Positions 12,436 to 25,448 are shown, counted from the stretch's first letter. The stretch: DNA of 64,000 nt from Notospermus geniculatus (GCA_002633025.1 NMRB01000165.1:418020-482019), one strand, 5' to 3'. Numbers and translations are program-made. Notes: generated by a model not told the origin, from the letters alone.

Positions 12436-12726
12436 TACACTCCTCTCGCAGTGTTTTGTTTCGCTCCGTACCTACGCTTCACAAACCACTGCTTCGAATG
12501 GCCGATATTCTGCCGATTTACCACCAGATGGCACCACTACTGTTCCCGCTGCTGCGCTGGAGAAAGTGTTTTAGGATTTTACTCAGTTGCAGCCTGATGG
12601 CGGGCGCTGATTGGTTGGACAGTACTGGTGCCATCTGGCGGTAAATCGGCAGAATACCGGCCATTCGAAGCAGTGGTTTGTGAAGCGTAGGTACGGAGCG
12701 AAACAAAACACTGCGAGAGGAGTGTA
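12436..12726. mobile_element. Long-armed hairpin (foldback) element
   Basis: About 104 bp at 12436-12539 (TACACTCCTCTCGCAGTG...) recurs inverted at 12623-12726 (...CACTGCGAGAGGAGTGTA), with an 83-bp loop. Arms differ at only a few bases. The right end stops exactly where the N run begins, so the right flank and any target duplication are hidden. Typical of a MITE or foldback element. Confidence 0.85.
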
Positions 12727-12749
12727 NNNNNNNNNNNNNNNNNNNNNNN
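12727..12749. other. Assembly gap, 23 N
   Basis: Run of N abutting the hairpin element; its true length is unknown. Translated frames across it are not meaningful. Confidence 0.98.
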
Positions 12750-14524
12750 TTTGCATCTCTGAGTGCAGTTATTAAGAGAACAGAAACAAGTTTCTTGTCT
12801 TGATCCTGAAGTTGTTCCAAAAACAAGACCGATCAAGTGACCGAATTAGCACCCAGGTGAAAGTGCCATCACCTTGTTCCCCCACAGTAAAATCACTTAG
12901 GATTCAGAACCTAGGCCGTGATTGGTGGCTGAAATTTGGTTGCACAGTTACACATGGCATCACTTTTTCAACATCACAAATTGTTAAGATGCAACAAAAG
13001 CATCCATTTACTGAGGCATTATAGTCATCAATTGTGGCATTTTGTGCCTCAAGAATAATGCACAGATTTTGCAGTATTTACACCCAAGTGACATATTAAT
13101 TGAATTTCACGCTAGCTTCGGCCTCAGTAGGACAAACTCAGCAACCCTTGATGCAGCTCTTGTTTCATTAGTCAATTACAGCATTATTGAAGGTGTTGCA
13201 AAATCAGACATCATGAAATCCAGCCGCACTTAGAAAGGTGGCAACAATGTCAAGGAGACCTAGGCTAATGTATCTTACTGTGGAACCAAAGTACCACATG
13301 ACATATTGGGGCGTTACATTTTCCACAAGTAGTTGCCAAGCTTTTATGACAAAGCAATTTCGAAGAATTACATTGTACACAGCCGGGAAAATAATTAGAT
13401 AAAACTGACACGAATTGTTTGAATTGGTCATTTCAATATTGTTGAGTTGCAAAGAACAAATGAAACTCTGTAACAAATGACTACTTTGATCACAGAAGTT
13501 GGCAGCAAAAACTCGGCAACACAATACACCATGTCAATTTCATTGACATTGCAAATACTACTCAGTAACTTTTTCAGCTTTGTTAATGGAAATTAGCGGC
13601 AAATGGACTTTGGTTATTCACAACATCAAATGATATTCTGTCACTTTTCCTGCTAAAATACCTAATGTTTTCATACTTTTTGTTCTTAATTATGATGTAA
13701 TAACATCTTTGTCCTACTGCTTATTTGGAGGGTGGGGAGGACAAGAAAGGCTTTGATTCTAAGCTTTCGACAAAACCACATACTAAAGTTCATTAGGAAA
13801 TACGCATTCCCAACTTTGGAAAGCAAAGTTACCCTTTCAAGAATGGCAGGGTTGTCACCTTCTCAGGACATCCGAATTCCAGATTATCAAGATGTCAAGC
13901 TGATACCCATCTTACTCATTTTGCAACATATTACAGGACAGCTTTTTTGAGGAAGGGACATTTTCTGTTCCTGTTGATGGCTGCTTGGTGGACTTCATGA
14001 CAAACTTCACAGCTCCAAAATGGATTACTTATAAAACAAACACGTCGGAACCACATAATACTTCGCAGGTGTGAAAACTTGATCATTTCGTTGATAGTAA
14101 GCACTGCCTACTGACACCGAGTATATCATGAGTATATCATGCGGGAGTTCAATTTACCTCAACACCTGAAAACACAGCGTTTCAATCTGAAACCGGGTTC
14201 GACAGCATACAAGTCGCATGGGCCTTGTGTAAACCATACACTTCATAAGTCTTTGAAGATGAAAAATAACTAGACAAATAAGTATCATATCCCACCTATA
14301 GATGCAAGAAGCAGCACTTTCCTGCTGAATTCAACAGTGAGCATCTACCTGATCATAACACCAGTCACATGCCCCTAACACAACAACCTACTAGTCCTTA
14401 ACAAAAAGAGCACACCACTAGTTGTTCTCTAACACAAGAATATGCAACTCCCAATTTGTTGCATTTTTAATTACTTTTGGCTGATGTGAAAATACAGGAG
14501 CTGAAACAAGGCTTGGAACAAGGT
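12750..14524. other. No supported feature
   Basis: AT-rich unique sequence; nothing recognisable on either strand. Confidence 0.45.
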
Positions 14525-14600
14525 GCCAGTTTGATGTAGTGCCTGAGGATTCTGAGTTGCAGCCAGGAGGTCCAGGGTTTGAACCAGCAGGTCAATTGCC
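14525..14600 (+). repeat. tRNA-like SINE head
   Basis: A-box-like GATGTAGTGCCTGAGG and B-box-like GGGTTTGAACC are spaced as in tRNA-derived SINEs; the sequence following, ending AATCCATAAATGCCAAAA, may be its body and tail, and is the start of the 505-bp tandem repeat. The head is present only before the first repeat unit. Confidence 0.45.
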
Positions 14601-15607
14601 TCACCTCATTAAGGGGATGATGGCATTATGGCTTGGCAAATTACATTGCTCTGTTGCTCCAGCATTGACAATAATCCATAAATGCCAAAACACAAAATGT
14701 TCTGAATAAATAGTTAGATTTCAGCTGCAAAAGATGACCAATAATATGATGAGGAAAAAGGTTGACTAAACCCATTAATATGGCTATTACATTACTGCCA
14801 CAACAAAAGTTGATGCAGAATTACCATATAATTTTCCTCAGGGAATAACCTGACCACAACAATATTAAAAGAAATGGGAAAAAAACTTGAAAGTATCTCC
14901 AAGTTCAACATGTAATTCATATTTCATTCTAAGTATCACAGATTCAATCATAAAAACACTGTTCATCTGCACAAGAAATTGACAAGTACTGAAAAGAACA
15001 TCGCCTACCTTGGCAAAAAGTCTGCCGTCCTCGTTTGACTCCTTGACAAAAACACAGTTTCATTTATCAAGAAATTTTTCTACAAAAGAATTGGTCTGAA
15101 CAAAATCACCTCATTAAGGGCATGATGGCATTATGGCTTGGCAAATTACATTGCTCTGTTGCTCCAGCATTGACAATAATCCATAAATGCCAAAACAAAA
15201 TGTTCTGAATAAATAGTTAGATTTCAGCTGCAAAAGATGACCAATAATATGATGAGGAAAAAGGTTGACTAAACCCATTAATATGGCTATTACATTACTG
15301 CCACAACAAAAGTTGATGCAGAATTACCATATAATTTTCCTCAGGGAATAACCTGACCACAACAATATAAAAAGAAATGGGAAAAAAACTTGAAAGTATC
15401 TCCAAGTTCAACATGTAATTCATATTTCATTCTAAGTATCACAGATTCAATCATAAAAACACTGTTCATCTGCACAAGAAATTGACAAGTACAGAAAAGA
15501 ACATCGCCTACCTTCGCAAAAAGTCTGCCGTCCTCGTTTGACTCCTTGACAAAAACACAGTTTCATTTATCAAGAAATTTTTCTACAAAAGAATTGGTCT
15601 GAACAAA
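14601..15607. repeat. 505-bp tandem duplication, two units
   Basis: Unit 1 is 14601-15105 and unit 2 is 15106-15607, starting TCACCTCATTAAGGG and ending TTGGTCTGAACAAA. The units differ at a handful of positions, so the duplication is recent or gene-converted. Confidence 0.95.
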
Positions 15608-15940
15608 TTAGTCCTAGCGGGGACATTAATGAACGTGCTAACCCGTGTTGTGTCATTATACAAATGTGATTGCCAGAAACTGGAATGAGTGCCATTATAA
15701 AGGTGCCCCCACTCCTAGTTAAATCTACATTTATTTGCCACTAATTGTAGTGTCTCCCAGAGAAAATGTAGTCATTTGAGGTGTCATTGATCATACAGAT
15801 GAAGAGAACAAAAAACAGCGAGTTGTTGTTCCTTCTAATACAGACAACGCAAATGGGGGCACCACTGAGGTTTTGAAACAAGACGGGAGATTCCCAAGTC
15901 TTCCTGCATTCAGCAGGTCTATTTTCCATGTCAGATCCAG

Positions 15941-16143
15941 TATACACAAATATTTTCGCGTGTAAAAATTCACGAAAATCGCAAAATCAAAATTTCGCCG
16001 CAAATATTAATACACGCATAAAACTTTCCCCCAACAATCCAGTCAGTGCCCTTCCCTGCCCTTGATGCGAACATTAATCCACGCAAAACAGGACAAAAAT
16101 GTTCAATTCGTAAAATATTATCACACGAAAATATTTGCGTATA
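15941..16143. mobile_element. AT-rich inverted-repeat element
   Basis: Left arm TATACACAAATATTTTCGCG and right arm CACACGAAAATATTTGCGTA mirror one another, ending in TATA on both sides; further internal palindromic blocks (CACGAAAAT, AATATTAATACACGC). About 203 bp, non-coding, consistent with a TA-targeting MITE. Confidence 0.65.
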
Positions 16144-16216
16144 AGGTATTTTCCAGTATCAGCTCTAGTGTCAGCTATTTTCCAGTATCAGACCAGTATG
16201 TGTGATTTTCAGAAAC

Positions 16217-16384
16217 TAAAGCCTGCCGCACACTGGAGCTATCTGCTGAGCAAAAAGTCATTCGAGACCATTTGCTCAGCAGATAGCTCACCAAAAAATA
16301 CGCACACACACGAGCTATCTGCTGAGCAAATGGTCTCGAATGACTTTTCGCTCAGCAGATAGCTCCAGTGTGCGGCAGGCTTTA
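16217..16384. mobile_element. Four-fold palindromic hairpin element
   Basis: Near-perfect palindrome from TAAAGCCTGCCGCACACTGG to its complement CCAGTGTGCGGCAGGCTTTA. Each arm is itself a hairpin: GAGCTATCTGCTGAGC occurs four times in alternating orientation. TAAAGCC ends resemble the element at 44255-44733. Confidence 0.85.
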
Positions 16385-18575
16385 GGGCCTAGGCTACTCC
16401 AACTTTTTTCATCAGTGCCTTTACATGATTGACTACTATTATCCTTACACGCCATCAGTTGTTTAGTCGAAGTACATCAAAATGACCTGACAGCAGAGCA
16501 CTGACTTTTTCCAAACTCCTCGAACAAGATGATTGGCAATATTGATTTCTGATGCCTGATTGGAAACTGCCATCTGTGGATGAGGTACCGGATAGGTATG
16601 CCAACCAGGTGGAGCATACACTGCTTGGGGACTTCCTGCAGAGTTTGCTAGGCTTGTTCTGGCTTCCTCTCATCTAGCTTTGCCGACAGGACAGGCTGAA
16701 CTTGCACACTGAGTTGGTTAGCACCTGAGCTTGATCACTGAGAGGCAAGGCTAATCTGCCTTTAGCTGCTGAGCAATGTAGTAGGATGGGAGCACCAAGT
16801 GCAAAAGCCCAGGGAACTACAGCGAGAAGATGAGATGTGGAGTACCGGTACCGATGTGATCCACCCCTCTGGACAAGTCCTAAGACAAGGTCATGTGGGA
16901 TCAGGCCAGGTTTTCCTGAATGTTTTCTGAACCTACCAGGTTGGGGGCACCACTGACAGATTAGTGATGGAGCCCCATGAGCAAAGAAGCTTGGGAAGCT
17001 TCCCAAAGAGGATATGAGCTCAACAGAGGCACCAGGTCCCAAAGTCTACTCTCACTCCCTTGATGAGAGTTGAGCGTTGAGCGTTGAGAACACCTAAAAG
17101 ACACAAACAGTCCATGGATCATGGAAAATATTGGAGTATTATCTGTTCTGACTGATGCTTCCCTTTTCATTTCACAAAGTTTTAAGAACTGCTGAAACTT
17201 CAAATTCATCAATTCCTGATTCACTCACTATCTTGTGAGGTAAAGTCAAGTAGGCCTACTGACTTGCATGTCAGTGATGAAACAGAAGAAATATGACATC
17301 TTGTAAAGTCTTGCCAACTGCAGTGGTGCAGAAAATATCATCAACAACAGCCTTCAGGCAAAAACCACAAAAAAGGTAGAGCAAGTTTACCTCATCAGCA
17401 GCAGACATCAACGCCGTACCCTACCCAGATTTACAATCTAGAATTATAAGCATCTACGATAATTGACAAGTTTCGCACACCAGAACGCACTGCTAGCATC
17501 AACAACAGCAACAATGGCAAGTACAATAGGCCCTACCTGTAAGTGAAAACGTGACCTTATCTTCCAAAGAGGATCCATACTATACGTCCATCCACAAAAA
17601 AGTGACACCCATTCCCCGATAAACTCCTGTCGCGATGTTGTTACTTGACAATCACTATCCAGATTACTCGAGTTCCATCAATGACCGCTCAATTAAAGAC
17701 CACGTCACGGTGTTGTCTATCACAAATGACTGCAGCATACACAAGATGCGGTGATGAGTGGGAGCGACTTCGATAAACGACGACGACCACGCCACAATCA
17801 ATGACTGCTGTGCCCTCCTTAGTTGTGAATTCCTTCAGTGACGGGAGCAATTTGAGCTCTCCTCAAAAGGGCACACAAGGCATACCTATAGTCACTCTCC
17901 TGTAAGGGACTAAGTTGCATAATAATGCTAATATCTTACTTAAGAAGATTTCTTCTATAGCACCTGGCTGGCATTTAGATATCCTCTGTTAGCCAGACTC
18001 CTATCCAGGTACACTTGATTATAGCAATGAGGAACCTGTGGTCAACAGATATATGTTGTAGCAGAGGACCGGAAATAGTTTTTTATCACTCATTCACCTT
18101 TCCATTCTGTGTGTATGATGATACCAAGATGCTGTCAAAGAGATAATTCAATAATTCTATACCCTGTTCTCGCTTTGATTTGCATACCATCCTCACACAA
18201 AGTTTAAAAGGCACAAGAATGCCAGTATTGATAATTTTAAGAGTACACTGACACTGTTTCTTCAGTTTTTACCGACTTTGAAGTAGACTAACCCAGCTGG
18301 CCAAAGAATCAATCACGTCAGTCACTGGCAGGATATTCTTCTTCAAAATGAAGAGTTCCATACCAGTTACTTCAGCCAGCATCCATGCTGAGAACTTCAA
18401 GTGAGGTTTCACCAGTGTAGGCGGGAACTTGAGTCTCCAAAGAACTCCTTAGTCAAGATGCTTAAGTTGAACTACCAACTGGAGAGAAAGGCAGAAAATA
18501 ATTTCACCCCTCTTTACACACACCCTGTCCCAAGTCAGCTTCAGGAATAGGAAGATCATTTTAAACTGCCCAACC
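16385..18575. other. No supported gene
   Basis: Contains a threefold 8-bp repeat (GAGCGTTG) near 17070 and the weak alternative start-plus-donor at 17391-17408 (minus, MSAADE|GTAAAC). Overlapping frames at 16455-17224 on the minus strand have no splice or family support. Confidence 0.4.
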
Positions 18576-19320
18576 AAGATCATTTGAATGCATGTCAGCC
18601 CAATCTCCCAGGAACCTTGGATTCAGTCAACTGCCCTGCCCATTCACAAGAGAGATCCTTTCATACATGTCAGCCCAATCTCCCTGGAAACTTGGATTTC
18701 AGTCAACTCCCCAACCAAGATCATTTGATGCATGTCAGCTCAATCTCCCAGGAACCTTGGATTCAGTCAACTGGCCAACCAAGATCACGTATCACAATGT
18801 CAGCCCAATCTCTCAGGAACCTTGGATTCAGTCAACTGCCCAAGCAAGATCGTTTGATGGATGTCAGTCCAGTCTCTCAGGAACCTTGGATTCAGTCAAC
18901 TGCCCACACAATCATTTGATGGATGTCAGTTCAGTCTCCCTGGAACCTCCGATTCTGTCAAAACTGCCAAAGCAAGATTGTTTGATGCATGTCAGCTCAA
19001 TCGCCCAGGAACCTTGGATTCAGTCAATTCCCCAAGCAAGATCGTTTGATGGATGTCAGCCCAATCTCTCAGGAACCTTGGATTCAGTCTAATTCCCCAA
19101 GCAAGATCGTTTATGTCAATCTAATCTCTCAGGAACCTTGGGGCCGTATTTTAGAACGTTCCTTAACATTAAGGTACACCTTAAATCTATTGTTCTCGGT
19201 GGTTTTACAATGGACTTAAGGTCGACCTTAACGTTAAGGAACGTTCTAAAATACGACCCTTGGATTCAGTCAACTGGCCAAGCAAGATGATGCACGTCAG
19301 CCCAATCTCCCTGGATCACT
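18576..19320. repeat. Minisatellite, period about 62 bp
   Basis: About ten or more diverged units of the form AAGATCRTTTGATGNATGTC, AGYYCARTCTCYCAGGAACC, TTGGATTCAGTCAACTGCCC. The period is not a multiple of three, so the same sequence reads open in several frames (MSAQSPRNLGFSQLP and relatives); these are not proteins. Interrupted by a 117-bp insertion at 19142-19258. Confidence 0.9.
19142..19258. mobile_element. 117-bp MITE inserted in a minisatellite unit, CTTGG target duplication
   Basis: Ends GGCCGTATTTTAGAACGTTC and GAACGTTCTAAAATACGACC are inverted repeats. CTTGG flanks both sides (19137-19141, 19259-19263), and the surrounding minisatellite unit (AGGAACCTTGGATTCAG) shows the uninterrupted site. 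The exact duplication length is ambiguous by one or two bases because the ends and target share G and C. Its layout resembles the GGGCC-TGTTTCATAAA family at 41991 and 53125. Confidence 0.85.
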
Positions 19321-19756
19321 GGATCCACCAAGATCTGTGCATGTTCCTTGAACTGGGCTCACCCAGTTTTCAATCAAAATCCATCAGAACTTGCTTCCAT
19401 TTGATCAAGACACAAAACTCTGAGACATCTGTAATTATTGTAAACATCCAGATGCCGATACCTCGCATTGTCACATTTGTAGTCGCATGTCAATGACCTT
19501 CAAATCTCAGAGTGACGTCATCAGACAGACACGCACCCACAACAACAAACGACGCCTAGTCTTTGAAATATGACTTTCACAATGATCCTTTGACAAAACT
19601 AATCAATGAATTCAACATGAAACATATTATTGAACTGTTAGACGTTTCAAGTATGAACTTTGACAGGTTTCGTCTAAGATACTCGGAGACTAATCATGAG
19701 AAAAAACGTACCACCCTCAGTCAAGGCCTAAAGTACTACAAGTAGCCTATCAGATA

Positions 19757-20880
19757 TCAGATCAATGGATTAGTGTGTGCGACTTGTGAAACTGTAGTAA
19801 TTACTTGATGAAAGGTCGAACGGCAAACATTGACAACCTAACCGATCAATTCGATTTCGGATTTCAAGAGAAAATTTGTAAACAAAAGATTCGTATCTAG
19901 GTCAAAGGTTCCAATGGTGACATTTGCACTGATATGAATTTTTTAAGTGTCAGATTGATATTCGTTAACTTCGTTAAAGTACAAGTGTAAAGTTATAATT
20001 TTTCTGATTGATTGTACACTTTCAAGCAGTGTCACACATATGAATCCTTCATCTTTGCAAACTCCTTTGCAGCCAAAACTATTGTGGAAATGCAAAGTTT
20101 TGAAGAGAAAGGTTCATTCCAACTCGTCCAATAACGGCACTTTGTCCTTGTCCATCTTCTGAACCCTTGGTGCACCTACTTCTTGAACCCCTTAACCCCT
20201 GCTTAAGGGCTCCACCATGCGTGATTACCCTGCCCAGAGCCAATCTTAATGAACAATATGTTTTGGTAGCTGGGAGTGTGGTAGATGTACATCCTAAACA
20301 AAGAAAATCATAATCTGGTAATCAGATCAATGGATTAGTGTGTGCGACTTGTGAAACTGTAGTAATTACTTGATGAAAGGTTGAACGGCAAACATTGACA
20401 ACCTAACCGATCAATTCGATTTCGGATTTCAATAGAAAATTTGTAAACAAAAGATTCGTATCTAGGTCAAAGGTTCCAATGGTGACATTTGCACTGATAT
20501 GAATTTTTTAAGTGTCAGATTGATATTCGTTAACTTCGTTAAAGTACAAGTGTAAAGTTATAATTTTTCTGGTCGACTGTACACTTTCAAGCAGTGTCAC
20601 ACATATGAATCCTTCATCTTTGCAAACTCCTTTGCAGCCAAAACTATTGTGGAAATGCAATGTTTTGAAGAGAAAGGTTCATTTCAACTCGTCCAATAAC
20701 GGCACTTTGTCCTTGTCCATCTTCTGAACCCTTGGTGCACCTACTTGAACCCCTTAAGCCCTGCTTAAGGGCTCCACCATGGGTGATTACCCTGCCCAGA
20801 GCCAATCTTAATGAACAATATGTTTTGGTAGCTGGGAGTGTGGTAGATGTACATCCTAAACAAAGAAAATCATAATCTGG
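19757..20880. repeat. 565-bp tandem duplication, two units
   Basis: Unit 1 19757-20321 and unit 2 20322-20880, from TCAGATCAATGGATTAG to AATCATAATCTGGT. Very similar, with scattered substitutions and a 4-base indel near the CTACTTCTTGAACC sequence. Confidence 0.95.
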
Positions 20881-22185
20881 TCCAGGAAACTGGAGGCTTT
20901 ATTACCTGAATAAGACACCAGGATTAGGCCACATCACCTGACGTTCCCATCAAAATCAGAATTTTGCCCAAGAGACATATTTTGACAGATTATGAACTTG
21001 AAGTGGATTTGCTGCAGAATTGGTGCATTGTCCCCTATACTGCAGGCATGCATATTCGGCAAAAAAGTTGTTCACTTAGGCACATTTGAGAGTGCTGAGT
21101 ACTTTTTGACAGCACAAATCAAACCATAATCGATTATTCATGAGTCACCATGATGAAACGTGAGAGCCACTCGAAATAAATTTTTGATGCTTTTCACCAG
21201 ATTTTTGAATTTCATGCTCAGAATTGTCCTTCAACAGCACATAAGTGGCTTCAGTGAAACAATGTCCTAGTTTTGGTTGAAACAACAGAAGAAAGATGGA
21301 GATCGTTTACTATGCACAGCGAGAGACAGATAATTGGAATGTAATACATTCTGCAATGAACTGATTGATAAAGATATTGTTTTGACAACAAAGCCAATCA
21401 AATCACCTTATCTTGGAACTGGCAGTGGCAGAATTCATTATTTTGGGGACATTGTTTGCTAGCTTAGCAGATATTGAATTGTTGAACACTGTATCAGCCC
21501 ATTGCCTTTTCAAAAACCCGCAGTGTAACATGCACTCAAGGAGGCTGTGGTATTATCCAATACAGAACCAGACTAAAATTGTTGTGAATCCGATTCAAAT
21601 GCCAGGCTTTAGAACTCAAGCACATGTCAACAGAACAGTCCTTATCAATATGAGATGGGAGCTGGGCCGGGCACAGGTACCCGATATTCTCTCCTTGCCA
21701 AGTGTCATANCACGGCAAGACATTTTGTTCTCACGTACATTCTCATGAAAATTTAAAGCACAAATAGGTGTTCCGATTTCACCACCAATTTGGCTGCAAA
21801 AATGTTTTTGTAAACGTTGGCAGCCAAGTTATTGTTACATTGGTTACCGTAGTGACATCAACATCAAAGTTACAAAAACACTAGTTTTATTTTCTTCATT
21901 GTTTTGAAAGTGATATACAACAGTGTGTTCATGATATAATTTGCATAAAGCCTCTCACTTTCTGTGTGGTGACTTTTTTTCATCCTGATTCTGGGAATCT
22001 GTTTTCAAGGGCAATCTTTCTGAAGAATACGGAAGCCCCAGTTCCACAGGCATCATTTTGAGAGCCAAGGAACATCTGGACAACTGATCTTGGGGACTTC
22101 AATTGATTGGGGTGGAGTTCACTGATACCAAATTTGCTCTGATAATATCCCTCTCATTATAAAATGCAGCAACTCAAAGTTGCAA
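20881..22185. other. No supported feature
   Basis: One ambiguous base near 21710. A 111-codon plus-strand frame at 21413-21748 spans it but has no other support. Confidence 0.45.
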
Positions 22186-24651
22186 GAGTCTAAAATTTTT
22201 CATCTCATCTCGACTTTGCATTTTACATGATAATAATTCCCTCAGAATGAAACATTATTGTTACAATCTCAACTGACTCTCAAGTCACCTTGGCACACCG
22301 AACAATGTCCTTTTCACCGGAGCCCCCATCAACGATGTTTAACAAATTGTTATTGTCTTCCAGATCACGTATCTCAGAGATCATCTCTAAGCTACAGAAA
22401 AGCATGCCTCTCCATTATTGTCCAAGCTCAAGTGAGGCAAAGAGCTGCAGAAAATTTGTCAAAATTACGAATTTATCACTGCAGGTTATTCAATCTTTAT
22501 GGTGGCAATAGAACGCGGGAAAATTGGCTGGCACGATTTTGTCTGAGTTTGATTCCTTTTTTGCGGACATGCATTCCTGGGTATCATGTTCGTGAATAAA
22601 TCACGTTATCGGTGATATTTTGCTTATAAGTTTTTGGGAAATATTTTGTGATATAGACTGACACGTTATCGATCACGACTGTTATTATTTCACTGTATGA
22701 ATTGAAACCAAACGGCTTCGATGATGAAGGCAACATATCACCGTCACGCTAATGTATTTCCTACTTGAGCCATCAGAACGGGTGTCAAGATGACTTATGC
22801 TGCCATGACTCCGAGCAGAACAGACTATCACAGTATCATACATTACCAAGATTAGCCATTCACATCATCTTTCCACTTAATCATGCCATGCAGAATTTAC
22901 AGTCCAGAATCAAAGAATGTCTAATTAGGGCATAACTTCGGAGCTTTTTTGGTGAGGCCTGATGATTTTTTTCATTAACTTTTATTGCGGATGAGACATT
23001 TTTCAATTAGTCAGCAAACAGCAATAGCTGATAAGGCAAATAGATCAATCTGATAGTTCACTAACTCACAGAATCCTTACACAAAATCCCAGATGAGAAA
23101 TCAGATGTGTAACCAAGGCCGTCAGTTGGTGATAGGCATCAAGTCTAGTAAATGCTGTAAACTGCAATTTTCTACAGGACCCTCAATATTGTACAGGATA
23201 AGAAGTAAAAGCATTTACTAGTTTTTATTACCATCACCAATAGGAGCTGTCAGTGAGTTGACCAATAGGTGTCACCAATCAAGAGAAGTTGCTTTTATAT
23301 TGGTCCACTAAAACTGTGCTGCCATCTTTTGGCAATACGCGTGGCTGACTGCTCCTATTGTCACAGAGCAATATAATTTTTTTTATTTGAGTACCAGTAT
23401 TGAGAAATAGTGGTGGGTTTTTTCAAGGTCATGCAATTGCCTTCGACTCACCATAGCTACCATAAATCCATCGCCTTACTTCAGAAGTCAATCAATCGAA
23501 AGGTGGATTGAATAGTTCCAAGTGACTTCCAATATTTTTTAGGACAATTGTGGGCTATAATGATGTCAAAAGGAAACCATGAATATTTGAATGATCTGAA
23601 TGAATGTAGGCAATTTGAACAGGCCGACACTTAGGTGAGAACATCAATAAAATGGAGTGGTCCATCTATTCAGCATATTCTGATACAGTGATCACAGGCA
23701 CCATCCGTCAACACTTCAGCAGGAGTTATACGAATGTATAGATATGCCTCGCCAACAATGGCTGATGATGACAGAAGCACACCAGTGCAGATCAATGGAA
23801 AAGTTGCATCGCTACACTTCTGGACTGTGCGGATCCTGGGACACATCTGCCATGGGATAATGGCATTGCCTATACATTGTCAGAAACTTGCCTTCACAAG
23901 AAACTTGCCTTTTCCTCAAAGTCCTCACCCATATTTTCCTCTCCTACAGTATTAGTAGAATCTCTAACGCCATCCTGTCTCGACTTTGTGGTCGTTAACT
24001 TGGGAACAGATATTCATCTATAAAACACTTGACTTTTTCAATTGGACCACTGACAACCCATTCTGTGAACCACCGCATAACTACAGACGTCCAACATAAA
24101 CAATACACACCACCATTCTTAAGAATATTGTTCAATGATGGTGCTCGAAATGGTCCATCTGTCCTCAACAAACAAAATCGAATAATATTTCAAAGTCGAC
24201 AAATAATGTGCGGAAGACTTTGTGATTCAGCTGCCGGACAGTGACTCTGCAACATGTAACAAAGTTATATGTGCCAGCCACGTAGAGCGGGACTTGGCAC
24301 TTCCAATAGATTTGATCAGCAGCTCCCATATGATTGAACACTAAATATCAGATTCGAAATTAGTTCAGGTGCTTTTTTAATGGGATATGTGGTTTCAGAG
24401 ACATATCAACTCATGAAATCATTACAATGTGCTCTCCCAACTTACAATAGGGTAAACTGTGAGAATGCCATCTTCAGCCTTGGAACTATTTCCATCTTCT
24501 TAAGAATGCCACCTTTGTTCTTGGAGTCAACCATTGTCTGTCATCTTTGTTCTTGGAGTCAACCACTGTCTGTCATCTTTGTTCTTGGAGTCAACCACTG
24601 TCTGTCATCTTTGTTCTTGGAGTCAACCATTGTCTGCCATCTTTGTTCTTG
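22186..24651. repeat. Tandem segmental duplication, unit A (2466 bp)
   Basis: Starts GAGTCTAAAATTTTTCATC and recurs from 24652 in the same orientation. Ends inside a short 32-bp minisatellite block (24512-24656). Carries one copy of the CAATAGGAGC MITE. At 22982-22984 it preserves the uninterrupted TTA target that is occupied in unit B. Confidence 0.95.
23238..23360. mobile_element. CAATAGGAGC MITE, copy 1
   Basis: Inverted ends CAATAGGAGCTGTCAG and CTGACTGCTCCTATTG, 123 bp, bordered by TCAC on both sides, a possible 4-bp target duplication. Interior GACCAATAGGTGTCAC and GCTGCCATCTTTTGGCAATA are shared with all family members. Confidence 0.8.
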
Positions 24652-24656
24652 GAGTC
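24512..24656. repeat. Minisatellite, 32-bp period, short allele
   Basis: About 4.4 units of CTTTGTTCTTGGAGTCAACC followed by ATTGTCTGTCAT. The last unit is broken by the duplication junction. Confidence 0.95.
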
Positions 24657-25448
24657 TAAAATTTTTCATCTCATCTCGACTTTGCATTTTACATGATAAT
24701 AATTCCCTCAGAATGAAACATTATTGTTACAATCTCAACTGACTCCTCAAGTCACCTTGGCACACCGAACAATGTCCTTTTCACCGGAGCCCCCATCAAC
24801 GATGTTTAACAAATTGTTATTGTCTTCCAGATCACGTATCTCAGAGATCATCTCTAAGCTAGAGAAAAGCATGCCTCCCCATTATTGTCCAAGCTCAAGT
24901 GAGGCAAAGAGCTGCAGAAAATTTGTCAAAATTATGAATTTATCACTGCAGGTTATTCAATCTTTATGGTGGCAATAGAACACGGGAAAATTGGCTGGCA
25001 CGATTTTGTCTGAGTTTGATTCCTTTTTTGCGGACATGCATTCCTGGGTATCATGTTCGTGAATAAATCACGTTATCGGTGATATTTTCCTTATAAGTTT
25101 TTGGGAAATATTTTGTGATATAGACTGACACGTTATCGATCACGACTGTTATTATTTCACTGTATGAATTGAAACCAAACGGCTTCGATGATGAAGGCAA
25201 CATATCACCGTCACGCTAATGTATTTCCTACTTGAGCCATCAGAACGGGTGTCAAGATGACTTATGCCGCCATGACTCGGAGCGAACAGAAGTATCACGG
25301 TATCATACATTACCAAGATTAGCCATTCACATCATCTTTCCACTTAATCATGCCAGAATTTACAGTCCAGAATCAAAGAATGTCTAATTAGGGCATAACT
25401 TCGGAGTTTTTTTTGGTGAGGCCTGATGATTTTTTTCATTAACTTTTA

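Noticed and set aside
17391-17408. MSAADE|GTAAAC as basonuclin first exon
   Set aside because: Phase is compatible but the donor is weaker and no core promoter is visible; kept only as an alternative to 41289-41369.
18584-19219. Overlapping MSAQSPRNLGF-type frames up to 166 codons
   Set aside because: By-products of the 62-bp minisatellite, and interrupted by a transposon.
18576-19320. CRISPR-like regular repeats
   Set aside because: Units are whole tandem repeats with no unique spacers, and the DNA is animal.
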